NCBI RefSeq assembly: GCF_004114425.1
Contig: NZ_RDQF01000019.1
Span: 1-64,000, forward strand
Source: Bradyrhizobium vignae
Lineage (GTDB): Bacteria; Pseudomonadota; Alphaproteobacteria; Rhizobiales; Xanthobacteraceae
Reading direction: 5' to 3'
DNA: 64,000 nucleotides
In this document: piece after piece, positions 33,942 to 42,254 of the stretch
Numbering within the stretch: the stretch's first letter is position 1
Layout of the letters: each line of letters opens with the position of its first letter
Notes under the pieces: generated by a model
The model's input: only the letters and a program-made list of their open reading frames with translations
Database searches by the model: none
What the model was told of the DNA's origin: nothing
Translations under genes and position numbers: made by a program

Positions 33942-35065
33942 AATGCATCCTATTCTATCATGCGTTCACTTCCTGCTGGAACAACGGCAACGCGCATTTC
34001 CTGCGTGGCTATGCGCGCGAGCTTCATGCGCTCGGGCACGAGGTCGTCGTATTCGAACCCGTCGACGGCTGGAGCCGGCTGAACGCCATCCGCGAAGGCG
34101 GCAGTCATGCACTGGAGGATATTCCCGCCCTTTTCCCCGGCATCGAGATCGGCCGCTACGATGCCAGTCTGGATCTCGAGCGGGCGCTGGACGGCGCCGA
34201 TCTCATCATCGTGCATGAATGGAATTCGCCCGATCTGATCGCGCAGATCGGGCGCAGGCGGGCGCAGGGCGCGCCCTTCACCCTGCTGTTCCACGACACC
34301 CATCACCGCGCCGTCAGCGCGCCTGAGGAGCTCGCGCAATTCGACCTCGACGGATTCGACGGCGTGCTCGCCTTCGGCGAGGTGCTTCGGCAGATCTATC
34401 TGAAGCTCGGCTGGGCCGACCGGGTCTTCACCTGGCACGAGGCAGCCGATGTCGCGCTGTATCATCCGCTGCCACAGGTTGATCGTACAGACGATCTGGT
34501 CTGGATCGGCAATTGGGGTGATGGCGAGCGCAGCGCCGAACTGACCGAATTCCTGGTCGAGCCCGTGGCGGAGCTGAAGCTCCGCGCGAGCGTTCACGGC
34601 GTGCGCTATTCGGACGAAGCGCTCCACACCATCAGGAGCGCAGGTATCCGTTATGGCGGCTGGCTGCCGGCACACTGGGCTCCCATTGCCTTCGCCGGTG
34701 CGCGCGCAACGATTCATGTGCCGCGCGGGCCTTACGTAGCCCTGCTTCCGGGCATTCCGACCATCCGCGTGTTCGAAGCGCTCGCCTGCGGCATTCCCCT
34801 GGTCTCGGCGCCTTGGTCGGATACGGAAAGGCTGTTTCCGGAGGGCGCCTATCTCAGCGTTGCCGATGGCGCGCAGATGAAGCGTGCGCTTCGCGCGGTT
34901 ATCGACGATCCGCAGTTGGCCTCCGCCATGGTGGAGACCGGCCTGAAGGCCATCCAGGATCGTCATACCTGCCGCCACCGCGCCGCGCAGCTCATCGACA
35001 TCGTGAGCGACATTCGGGATTCGAGCCGCCGGGCGTGCTCCCGCCACATCGGAGCCGTCGCATGA
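33938..35065 (+). CDS. CgeB-like glycosyltransferase (second of four)
   Basis: A 375-residue protein with FYHAFTSCWNNGNAHFLRGY at the N-terminus, a GT-B middle (DLVWIGNWGDGERSAEL) and the donor region PTIRVFEALACGIPLVSAPW. These match the CgeB/Glyco_trans_1_2 type. It is more divergent from the copies at 24372 and 36147 than they are from each other. It begins on an ATGA overlap with the GT4 gene. Donor and acceptor unknown. Confidence 0.86.
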   Translation: MKCILFYHAFTSCWNNGNAHFLRGYARELHALGHEVVVFEPVDGWSRLNAIREGGSHALEDIPALFPGIEIGRYDASLDLERALDGADLIIVHEWNSPDLIAQIGRRRAQGAPFTLLFHDTHHRAVSAPEELAQFDLDGFDGVLAFGEVLRQIYLKLGWADRVFTWHEAADVALYHPLPQVDRTDDLVWIGNWGDGERSAELTEFLVEPVAELKLRASVHGVRYSDEALHTIRSAGIRYGGWLPAHWAPIAFAGARATIHVPRGPYVALLPGIPTIRVFEALACGIPLVSAPWSDTERLFPEGAYLSVADGAQMKRALRAVIDDPQLASAMVETGLKAIQDRHTCRHRAAQLIDIVSDIRDSSRRACSRHIGAVA

Positions 35066-36150
35066 AGATCTCGTTCTTCGGATCCAGCCTCGTCTCGTCG
35101 TACTGGAACGGCGCCGCCACCTATTATCGCGGCATGCTGAAGGAGATCGCAGCGCTCGGCCACGATGTCACCTTCTACGAACCCGACGCCTTCGGGCGCC
35201 AGGCGCATCGCGACATCGACGATCCGGATTGGGCCAGAGTGGTGATTTATCCCGCGACTCCGGACGGCTGGCGCCGCTCGCTCGATGCAGCCGTGCAATC
35301 GGCCGACATGCTGATCAAGGCCAGCGGCGTCGGCGTGTTTGATCTGGAGCTGGAGAACGCCGTTGCTGCGTTGCCTTCCCGGCTGATCCGGATCTATTGG
35401 GACGTGGACGCGCCCGCCACGCTCGAAGCGATGGAAAGCGATCCACAGCATCATCTGCGTCGCGCGATCCCGTGCTACGACATGGTGCTGACCTATGGCG
35501 GCGGCGATGGTGTCGTGTCGGCCTACCGATCGATGGGCGCGCGGCACTGCGTGCCGATCTACAATGCACTCGATCCGGCCACGCATTTTCCGGCGCCCGC
35601 CAATGCGCGCTTCGCCTGCGATCTCAGCCTGCTGGCGAACCGCCTGCCCGATCGCGAGACGCGTGTCGATCACTTCTTCCTGGACGCCGCACGCCACCTG
35701 CCCGGCAAGTCCTTCGTGCTCGGCGGCTCCGGCTGGGACGACAAGGACGCCTCCGCCAATGTGCGCAAAGTCGGCCATGTCGGCACCGCCGATCACAACG
35801 CGTTCTTCGGCTCCGCTCTCGCCACGCTGAACGTCAATCGCGACAGCATGGCGCGCTACGGTTTCTCTCCGCCAACCCGTGTGTTCGAAGCGATCGGCGC
35901 GGGCGCCTGCCTGATCACCGATCAATGGGCCGGCATCGATCATTTTCTCGAACCCGGCCGCGAGGTGCTGGTTGCCGCTGACGGAGCCGAGGTCGCGGAG
36001 CACCTCGCCGCACTGGATCCGGAGCAGGCCCGATCGATCGCCCGCCGCGCCCGCGCGCGCATCCTCAGCCAGCACACCTACCGGCAGCGCGCCCGCCAAT
36101 TCAACGATCTCTTCGTCGCCAGTAGCTCGCGAATCGAGGCAGCAGAATGA
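35062..36150 (+). CDS. CgeB-like glycosyltransferase (third of four)
   Basis: A 362-residue protein beginning ISFFGSSLVSSYWNGAATYY, which aligns with the SSSWGNGHAT start of its paralogues. The C-terminal lobe has CDLSLLANRLPDRETRV, LNVNRDSMARYGFSPPTRVF and EAIGAGACLITDQWAGIDHF. No membrane segment. Overlaps both neighbours by four bases. A soluble cytoplasmic transferase acting on a nucleotide sugar is expected. Confidence 0.87.
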   Translation: MKISFFGSSLVSSYWNGAATYYRGMLKEIAALGHDVTFYEPDAFGRQAHRDIDDPDWARVVIYPATPDGWRRSLDAAVQSADMLIKASGVGVFDLELENAVAALPSRLIRIYWDVDAPATLEAMESDPQHHLRRAIPCYDMVLTYGGGDGVVSAYRSMGARHCVPIYNALDPATHFPAPANARFACDLSLLANRLPDRETRVDHFFLDAARHLPGKSFVLGGSGWDDKDASANVRKVGHVGTADHNAFFGSALATLNVNRDSMARYGFSPPTRVFEAIGAGACLITDQWAGIDHFLEPGREVLVAADGAEVAEHLAALDPEQARSIARRARARILSQHTYRQRARQFNDLFVASSSRIEAAE

Positions 36151-37271
36151 ACCTCTCCATCGTCGTCATCGGACTTTCGGTCACTTCGTCCTGGGGCAAC
36201 GGTCACGCCACGACGTACCGCGCCCTGATCGAAGCCCTGGCGCGACGAGGTCACCGCGTCACGTTTCTGGAGCGGGACGTACCCTGGTATCGAGATCACC
36301 GCGACCTGACCAAGCCCTCTGCCTGGGCCGTCGAGCTGTACCAATCCTTGAAGGAAATTCCGCGCCGGTTCGGCAAGCTGATCCGCGATGCCGATCTGGT
36401 GATCATCGGCTCCTATGTTCCTGACGGCATTCCGATTGCCGAATGGACGACGACCCATGCGAGGGGCATCACGGCGTTCTACGACATCGACACGCCGGTC
36501 ACATTGGCGAGGCTCGAGCACGGCCTCAATTATCTTTCCGCCGCAATGATCCCGCGCTTCGATCTTTATCTGTCGTTCACCGGCGGACCGGTGCCCGGGA
36601 TGATCGAGCAGAGCTACGGCAGTCCACTCGCACGTGTCCTCTATTGCAGCGCGGATGCGGAGATCTACGCACCGAAGCGGGCGCAGCCGAAATGGGCGCT
36701 GGGCTATCTCGGGACCTACAGCGAGGACCGGCAGCCGGTTCTCGACGAGTTGCTGCTTGCGCCGGCGCGCTCGCTGCCGTCGGAACAATTCGTCGTCGCC
36801 GGCGCGCAGTATCCCGAACATATCGCCTGGCCCGCCAACGTCGCCCGGATCGAGCACCTCCCGCCAAAGCAGCATCCGACGTTCTACGCCGCGCAACGCT
36901 TTTCCCTGAATGCCACCCGCGCCGACATGAGGGCGCTGGGCTTCTCACCGAGCGTCCGGTTGTTCGAGGCCGCCGCCTGCGGCACGCCGGTGATCTCGGA
37001 CCGATGGCCTGGGATCGAGACGATCTTCGCGCCGTCCCGCGAAATCCTGCTGGCGTCCAGCCCGCGCGAGGTGATCGAGATCCTGCGCGATATGCCGGAA
37101 GAGCAACGGCGCACCATCGCTCACAACGCGCGGCGGCGGGTTCTCGCCGATCACACCCCCGATCATCGCGCCCGGCAGCTGGAGACCTATTACGCCGAGG
37201 CATCCGCGCGGCGCCGCCGCAAGACGGCGCCCCTTCCCGTCGCTCGCCCCATGCAGGTCGCAGAACTCTGA
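36147..37271 (+). CDS. CgeB-like glycosyltransferase (fourth of four)
   Basis: A 374-residue protein very similar in plan to the gene at 24372-25475: VIGLSVTSSWGNGHATTYRA, TAFYDIDTPVTLARLEHGLN, LGYLGTYSEDRQPVLDELLL and VRLFEAAACGTPVISDRWPG. The two copies flank most of the cluster, suggesting an internal duplication and then specialisation for successive sugars. A basic C-terminal tail (ARRRRKTAPLPVARP) is not shared. It starts on ATGA and is followed 11 bases later by the UDP-sugar decarboxylase gene. Confidence 0.88.
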   Translation: MNLSIVVIGLSVTSSWGNGHATTYRALIEALARRGHRVTFLERDVPWYRDHRDLTKPSAWAVELYQSLKEIPRRFGKLIRDADLVIIGSYVPDGIPIAEWTTTHARGITAFYDIDTPVTLARLEHGLNYLSAAMIPRFDLYLSFTGGPVPGMIEQSYGSPLARVLYCSADAEIYAPKRAQPKWALGYLGTYSEDRQPVLDELLLAPARSLPSEQFVVAGAQYPEHIAWPANVARIEHLPPKQHPTFYAAQRFSLNATRADMRALGFSPSVRLFEAAACGTPVISDRWPGIETIFAPSREILLASSPREVIEILRDMPEEQRRTIAHNARRRVLADHTPDHRARQLETYYAEASARRRRKTAPLPVARPMQVAEL

Positions 37272-37282
37272 AAGGCCAGATC

Positions 37283-38347
37283 ATGACACTCCAGACCCGC
37301 ATCCACGCCTCCCGCCGCTCGCCGACAGTCCTGGTCACCGGCGGTGCCGGCTTCATCGGATCGCACCTCTGCGACGCGCTCCTGCAACGCGGCAGCACGG
37401 TGATCTGCCTCGACAATTTGTTCACGGGGACGGCCGACAACATCCGGCCGCTGCTCAATCATCCGAATTTCCGTTTCGTCGAGCATGATGTTCGCGATCC
37501 CATCGAGATCGAGGGCGATATCGACCGGATCTACAGCCTCGCCTGCCCGGCCTCCCCCCGGCACTATCAGACCGATCCGGTCGGGACGATGAAGACCTGC
37601 GTGCTCGGCTCGATCAACCTGCTCGAGCTCGCGCGGCAGAAGCGCGCCCGGGTCCTGCAGGCCTCCACCAGCGAGGTCTACGGCGACCCGGAGGTGCATC
37701 CGCAGCCGGAATCCTATCTCGGCAGCGTCAATCCTATCGGGCCGCGGGCCTGCTACGACGAGGGCAAGCGCGCCGCGGAGACGCTGATGTTCGACCACCG
37801 GCGCATGCACGGGACGGAGGTCAAGGTCGCGCGCATCTTCAACACTTATGGCCCGCGCATGCTCGAGAATGACGGACGCGTCGTCTCCAACTTCATCGTT
37901 CAAGCCTTGCGCGGAGAGCCGATCACGATCTACGGTCAAGGCACGCAAACCCGCAGCTTCTGCTTCGTCGACGATCTCGTGCGGGGGCTTCAGCTTTTGA
38001 TGGAGAGCCCCGCCTCGGTCACCGGCCCATACAATCTCGGCAATCCGCACGAGGTCACGATCGAGGCGATCGCTCGTGAAGTGCTGGCCTGCACTGAATC
38101 GGCCTCCCCGCTGCGCTTCGAAGCGCTGCCAAAGGACGATCCCAAGCGACGCAAGCCCGTGATCGATGCCGCAGAGAAGATTCTGGGATGGCGTCCGCGG
38201 GTGGCACTGAGGGACGGTCTTCAAGCGACCATTGCTTATTTCGCGCTGCGTCTCGCCGGCGAGTCGCCCCCGCTCGTGCCGGCCATCGCCCCGCGCAGGG
38301 CGCGCCACCCAGCGCGCGACCGGCTGACGATGTCCGATCAATCGTGA
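37283..38347 (+). CDS. UDP-glucuronate decarboxylase (UDP-xylose synthase)-like
   Basis: A 354-residue extended SDR: TVLVTGGAGFIGSHLCDALL, ACPASPRHYQTDPVGTMKT, ASTSEVYGDPEVHPQPESY and PIGPRACYDEGKRAAETLMF with the active Y-x3-K (YDEGK). These last segments are diagnostic for UXS enzymes, which convert UDP-glucuronate to UDP-xylose with NAD. It therefore probably supplies a pentose donor to the cluster's transferases, consistent with the xylosidase-like and pentomutase-like neighbours. The C-terminus has an extra basic tail. The next 65 bases to the palindromic repeat hold no gene. Confidence 0.92.
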   Translation: MTLQTRIHASRRSPTVLVTGGAGFIGSHLCDALLQRGSTVICLDNLFTGTADNIRPLLNHPNFRFVEHDVRDPIEIEGDIDRIYSLACPASPRHYQTDPVGTMKTCVLGSINLLELARQKRARVLQASTSEVYGDPEVHPQPESYLGSVNPIGPRACYDEGKRAAETLMFDHRRMHGTEVKVARIFNTYGPRMLENDGRVVSNFIVQALRGEPITIYGQGTQTRSFCFVDDLVRGLQLLMESPASVTGPYNLGNPHEVTIEAIAREVLACTESASPLRFEALPKDDPKRRKPVIDAAEKILGWRPRVALRDGLQATIAYFALRLAGESPPLVPAIAPRRARHPARDRLTMSDQS

Positions 38348-38411
38348 CGGCGGATCATCAGGTTGCGCCCCGCTGCAGAGCGCCAGCGCAGGGTCCGCGA
38401 TCTGAGCAAAC

Positions 38412-38512
38412 CTAAAGCGCGATGAGATTTGGATGAATCGTCATCGCGCTTTAGCTCGTTGTTTACGCATGATCTTTTCCGGAAAACCGCTTCGCACTTT
38501 TCCGGATCATGC
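38412..38512. repeat. Intergenic palindromic repeat element (two hairpins)
   Basis: CTAAAGCGCGATGA (38412-38425) and TCATCGCGCTTTAG (38441-38454) are perfect 14-base arms around 15 bases. A second hairpin follows: GCATGATC (38467-38474) pairs with GATCATGC (38505-38512), and CCGGAAAA (38479-38486) with TTTTCCGG (38498-38505). The combination is a dispersed element I associate with Bradyrhizobium and relatives. Here it separates convergent genes and may end transcription from both sides. Confidence 0.8.
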
Positions 38513-38513
38513 T

Positions 38514-40823
38514 TTAGAACGTCCCGGCCACAGTGACCCGGAATGTCAGCGGCTCCGCCGGGTGCAGCACGTAGTCCATCACGCCATTCCGGCAGACTGC
38601 CGCTGGAGCGGCGCCTGACGTGCAGAGATTGTAGAGCGTATCGGTCTTGAGCAGCGAACCATAAGCATAGGTGATCTGGTTCGCCTTCGCGTTGAAGAGG
38701 TTGAGCACGTCGAGCTGAAGGCGCCAGCCGTTATCGATACGATAGCCGAGGCGGCCATTGAAGATGCTGGTCGCAGAGGAGCGGAATGCGTTGTCCTCCG
38801 TCAGCGGGCTCGAGGCCAGATAGCGCCAGCGCAAGGTTCCGAACCAGCCGGTCTTCTCGCCCACCGTGACGCCGGCTGATGCCACCATCGCCGGCGCGTT
38901 CGGAATGTAGTTGCCGGGCGCATTGCCGATCTGCGCCTCGGGATAGCCGGCAAGCGAGGCATAGACCTGTGCCTGCTCGCTGTCATAGCCGCGAAAGCGC
39001 GCATGCGTCATTGCGAGATCCGCGTCGATATCGATCCACGACCATGGCCGGTAATGATTGGTCCATTCGAAGCCGTACCGACGGCTGGCGCGGGTTGCCG
39101 AGGTGTCGCCGGCATCGCCCGCGAACAGGATCTCGGAATCCTGATCCAGGATGAAGAGACTAAGCGAGCTGTCGAGGCCGGGAACAATCCTGCTGCGAAC
39201 ACCGATCTCCGCGCCCCTGGTGCGCACCAGGAGCGGCGACGGCGTGAGCCTTGTCGCGGGATCGGCGGGGTCTTCCGTCGTGGTCGCGCCGCGGGCATCG
39301 TTCGAGTGCATGCCGTAGCCGGCACCGAGGAAAAATTCGGTCTGGTTGAACGGACCAAGCACCATCCTGAATTTCGGACTGCCGAGCGCGGCATCGGCGC
39401 AGCCGGAATTGGCGGCGTTGAACAGAGAGGTGACGTCAGCGGCGTAATAGTCGCCGCGCCAGCCCACCGTCGTCCTGAGCCAATCGGTCCAGCGCACCGT
39501 GTTTTCGGCATAGATCCCGACGCTCCCCTCGCCGACCTTGTCGCTGCGGATATTGGCGCGGAAGCCGCGCTGGAAAGTGTTGGTGAGCGCGAGATCGATC
39601 GCATCATAACGCGATTGCAGACCGAGGGTGATCTGCATCGGCAGGCCGGCAAACGAACCGTTCAGCGTGCGCGAGACGTTGGCGCCCGCCATCAAACGCT
39701 TGTCGTGCTGGTGGAACTGGTCGCCCAGCAGGGGATCGTCGAGAAAGTAAGTGAAATTGTTGAAGAGGTCGAGCTGGCTCTTCACCACATAGGCATTTGC
39801 TTTCCACGATCCCGTATCGTCGGTCTGCGCGATACGGCCGGAGAGCGCGAAACGGTCGGCGTTTCCACCGTCGCTCGGGTCTTCCGAACCATACCGGTCG
39901 AGCAGGCCGCTGGTGATCGCGCGCTGCGGCACCTGGTCGGTCGAAATCCATTTGTTGACGTAGGCCATGCCGGTGATGGACACGCCGTCGGTCGCAGTGC
40001 CCTGGCTGTAGCGCACGAGGCCGTTGAGCTTTCTCACATTGTCGGAGTTGTCCCACGGCCCGTTGTAGGTGCCCACTTCGCCGGCCACCAGCAGCGAACC
40101 GTCACCGAGCTTCGCCGAATCCATGCCGAGCAGACGGCGGTAACCAAAGCTGCCGGCGCTCACCTGCGCCAGTCTCCAGGTGCGATCGATCAGACCGATA
40201 TGAACGCTTCCGACCGAGGCGAAATCGCCCTCGTCGGCGAAGTAAGGCCCCTTGCGCACGTCCATTGCGGCGACGGTTTCCGGGATCAGCCAGTTGAGAT
40301 CGGCATAGCCCTGCCCATGCGCGTGGGTACGCATGTTGACGGGGACGCCGTCGACGATGATCGCCAGATCGGTGCCGTGGTCGAGATTGTAACCGCGCAG
40401 GAAGTACTGGTTGGCTTTGCCCTCGCCGGAATGCTGCGTCACGATCAGACCCGGCACGGCTTCGAGCACCTCACCAGGCCGCGAGATCGGGCGCGCGTTG
40501 ATCTCCTCGCGGGAGACGGTGATCTCGCTGGCCATGCCGGCTCCGCTCTTTGCACCCGAGCCGGCACTGCGCGCATCCGACGCCTGCGTCGCTGCTGGAT
40601 ACACGAGGATGCGGTGAACGGCGGGGGACGGCTTTCTGGTGCGGCGCGATGCGAGCGGCTTCTTGCGGACCAGCGCCTCGCCATCGACCTGGATTGGCGG
40701 AAGTTCGCGCGAGATGCCGGTGCTCTGCGCAAGCGCGCGGCCGTTATCGGCGAGGAGCAGCAGGGCCGAGAGTGCAGTCAGCGCGCCGCCGCAACGACCA
40801 GGCTCACACCGCCTCGGTTGCAT
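38514..40823 (-). CDS. TonB-dependent outer-membrane receptor, probably for nickel
   Basis: A 769-residue receptor. A signal peptide (LTALSALLLLADNGRALA-Q) is followed by a TonB-box region, the plug (SRPGEVLEAVPGLIVTQHSG, YFLRGYNLDHGTDLAIIVDG) and a 22-strand-type barrel ending in phenylalanine (FRVTVAGTF). Its ATG at 40823 overlaps the NiCoT gene by 20 bases, so the two form an operon under the NikR site. Histidine-containing plug loops (MRTHAHGQGYADLNW, residues 160-175) fit a metal or metallophore ligand. Nickel is inferred from the operator and partner; cobalt is possible. Confidence 0.9.
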   Translation of the reverse strand: MQPRRCEPGRCGGALTALSALLLLADNGRALAQSTGISRELPPIQVDGEALVRKKPLASRRTRKPSPAVHRILVYPAATQASDARSAGSGAKSGAGMASEITVSREEINARPISRPGEVLEAVPGLIVTQHSGEGKANQYFLRGYNLDHGTDLAIIVDGVPVNMRTHAHGQGYADLNWLIPETVAAMDVRKGPYFADEGDFASVGSVHIGLIDRTWRLAQVSAGSFGYRRLLGMDSAKLGDGSLLVAGEVGTYNGPWDNSDNVRKLNGLVRYSQGTATDGVSITGMAYVNKWISTDQVPQRAITSGLLDRYGSEDPSDGGNADRFALSGRIAQTDDTGSWKANAYVVKSQLDLFNNFTYFLDDPLLGDQFHQHDKRLMAGANVSRTLNGSFAGLPMQITLGLQSRYDAIDLALTNTFQRGFRANIRSDKVGEGSVGIYAENTVRWTDWLRTTVGWRGDYYAADVTSLFNAANSGCADAALGSPKFRMVLGPFNQTEFFLGAGYGMHSNDARGATTTEDPADPATRLTPSPLLVRTRGAEIGVRSRIVPGLDSSLSLFILDQDSEILFAGDAGDTSATRASRRYGFEWTNHYRPWSWIDIDADLAMTHARFRGYDSEQAQVYASLAGYPEAQIGNAPGNYIPNAPAMVASAGVTVGEKTGWFGTLRWRYLASSPLTEDNAFRSSATSIFNGRLGYRIDNGWRLQLDVLNLFNAKANQITYAYGSLLKTDTLYNLCTSGAAPAAVCRNGVMDYVLHPAEPLTFRVTVAGTF

Positions 40824-41883
40824 CGGCGCATTCCAAGACCTTCGTCCCGGCACAATGGCGGCCGTCCGCGAACATGCGGCGATAGAACACGACCGAGACG
40901 AGCCATGCGATCGCGAATAGCGCGATCACGGCGAAGCCGACATTCGCCAGCGACTCGTTGAGGCCCTCGACCAGCGTCCACATACCGCCGGAGAGGCCGA
41001 GCCGATCCGCGATCAGGCCGAGCGCCTCGACGCCGCCGATGAACAGCGCGACCGCGACCGAGGCGCCCGTGATCGTGAGGTTGTACCAGAGCTTGCGCAG
41101 GGGATCGACGAAGGCCCAGCGATAGGCGCTCACCATCAGCGCGGAATCGGCCGTGTCGACCAGCGCCATGCCTGACGCAAACAGCGCGGGAAAGACCAGG
41201 ACATCGACGAGCGAGGCGCCACGCGCGGCTTCGCTGGCGGAGATGCTGAGCAGGCCGATTTCGGTCGCGGTGTCGAAGCCGAGCCCGAACAAGAAGCCGA
41301 GCGGGTACATATGTCCCGGCTTTGTCACCAGGCGGAACATCGGGCCGAGCAGCCGCGCCAGGATGCCGCGGCTGGCGAGCAACGCGTCAAGCTGCGCAAC
41401 GTCGTGGACGCCCTCCTCCCGTGCCGCGCGGAACGTCCGCCACAGGCCGACGAAAATGACGAGGTTGATGAGCGCAACAGCGAGCAGGAACAGCGCCGAC
41501 ACCGACGTGCCGATCAAGCCGCCGATCTCCTTGAGCAGGCTGTCGCCGCCAAGACTGACCACGCCCAGCGCAAGCAGCATGGTGGCGACAACGACCACGC
41601 TGGAATGGCCGAGCGCGAAATAGAGACCGACGCTGCGTGGCGCGCCGCCCGCCTGCATCAGCTTGCGCACGACATTGTCGATCGCGGCGATGTGGTCGGC
41701 ATCGACGGCGTGGCGGAGGCCGAACACCCAGGCCAGCAGTGCGGTCGCCATCACCGTCGGCCGGTCGCCGAACAGCACGAAGGCCCAAGACCATGTGGCG
41801 AGGTTGGCGGCGACGAGCCCGCCGAGCAGCGCCACAGTTCCGGGCTCGACCGCCCGCAAAGTTCGCATCGCCGCTCGTTCCAT
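40804..41883 (-). CDS. NiCoT family nickel/cobalt permease (HoxN/NixA)
   Basis: A 359-residue inner-membrane protein with about eight helices. The family signature GLRHAVDADHIAAIDN, the LGHSSVVV motif and FGLGFDTATEIGLL are all present. An ATG at 41922 is also in frame but lies inside the NikR operator, so the ATG at 41883 (GGGGTCGGGA upstream) is preferred; one at 41868 is a further option. It imports Ni2+ (or Co2+) across the inner membrane after passage through the co-transcribed TonB receptor. Nickel would serve urease or hydrogenase encoded elsewhere. Confidence 0.93.
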   Translation of the reverse strand: MERAAMRTLRAVEPGTVALLGGLVAANLATWSWAFVLFGDRPTVMATALLAWVFGLRHAVDADHIAAIDNVVRKLMQAGGAPRSVGLYFALGHSSVVVVATMLLALGVVSLGGDSLLKEIGGLIGTSVSALFLLAVALINLVIFVGLWRTFRAAREEGVHDVAQLDALLASRGILARLLGPMFRLVTKPGHMYPLGFLFGLGFDTATEIGLLSISASEAARGASLVDVLVFPALFASGMALVDTADSALMVSAYRWAFVDPLRKLWYNLTITGASVAVALFIGGVEALGLIADRLGLSGGMWTLVEGLNESLANVGFAVIALFAIAWLVSVVFYRRMFADGRHCAGTKVLECADATEAV

Positions 41884-41896
41884 TCCCGACCCCACA

Positions 41897-41924
41897 GTAT
41901 GACGTTTATCAAAATCTCTCATAC
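41897..41924. promoter_or_regulatory. NikR operator
   Basis: GTATGA (41897-41902), 16 bases, then TCATAC (41919-41924). This equals the NikR consensus GTATGA-N16-TCATAC in sequence and spacing, and symmetry extends one base further on each side (CAGTATGA/TCATACTG). It sits just upstream of the nickel/cobalt permease gene, so nickel-loaded NikR should shut the permease and TonB receptor operon. NikR itself is not in the window. Confidence 0.85.
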
Positions 41925-41926
41925 TG

Positions 41927-42254
41927 GCAAGAGCAAGAGCTGGACCACTTTCGACCTGACGGTTGAAAAGCCGCCAAGAACCGAAGCCAAATCACTGCTC
42001 TCATGGAAGAATTCTGCGCCCGTCTCGTCACGACACTGGGGTGGGATGGGGCGGTGCTATCGGCAACCTAATATCCACTTTGACGATCAAGTTGACGGTC
42101 GCCGGTGATCACGCGCAGCACGGCATGGCATCCGTTCAAGACATGCAGACAGGCCAAGCCAACAAGCTTCCCGAGCAGGAGCTGCAGGACCGCTCCGTCT
42201 TGTTTGCGAAACAGTCGGCTCGGTAGGTCGGAGCGTCCGCGCCGGTGCTTCGCC
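41927..42254. other. Gap between nickel operon and formate dehydrogenase genes
   Basis: It holds the upstream part of the nickel operon promoter and the end of the formate dehydrogenase gene run. An 87-codon rightward frame (41963-42226) ends DMQTGQANKLPEQELQDRSV.. and has no family I recognise. No riboswitch-like cobalamin box or strong terminator was seen. Confidence 0.4.

Noticed and set aside
39003..40961. Rightward 652-codon frame
   Set aside because: Antisense of the TonB receptor, which has signal peptide, plug and barrel features.
41922..41922. ATG at 41922 as the nickel permease start
   Set aside because: It lies within the NikR operator, and no ribosome site precedes it.
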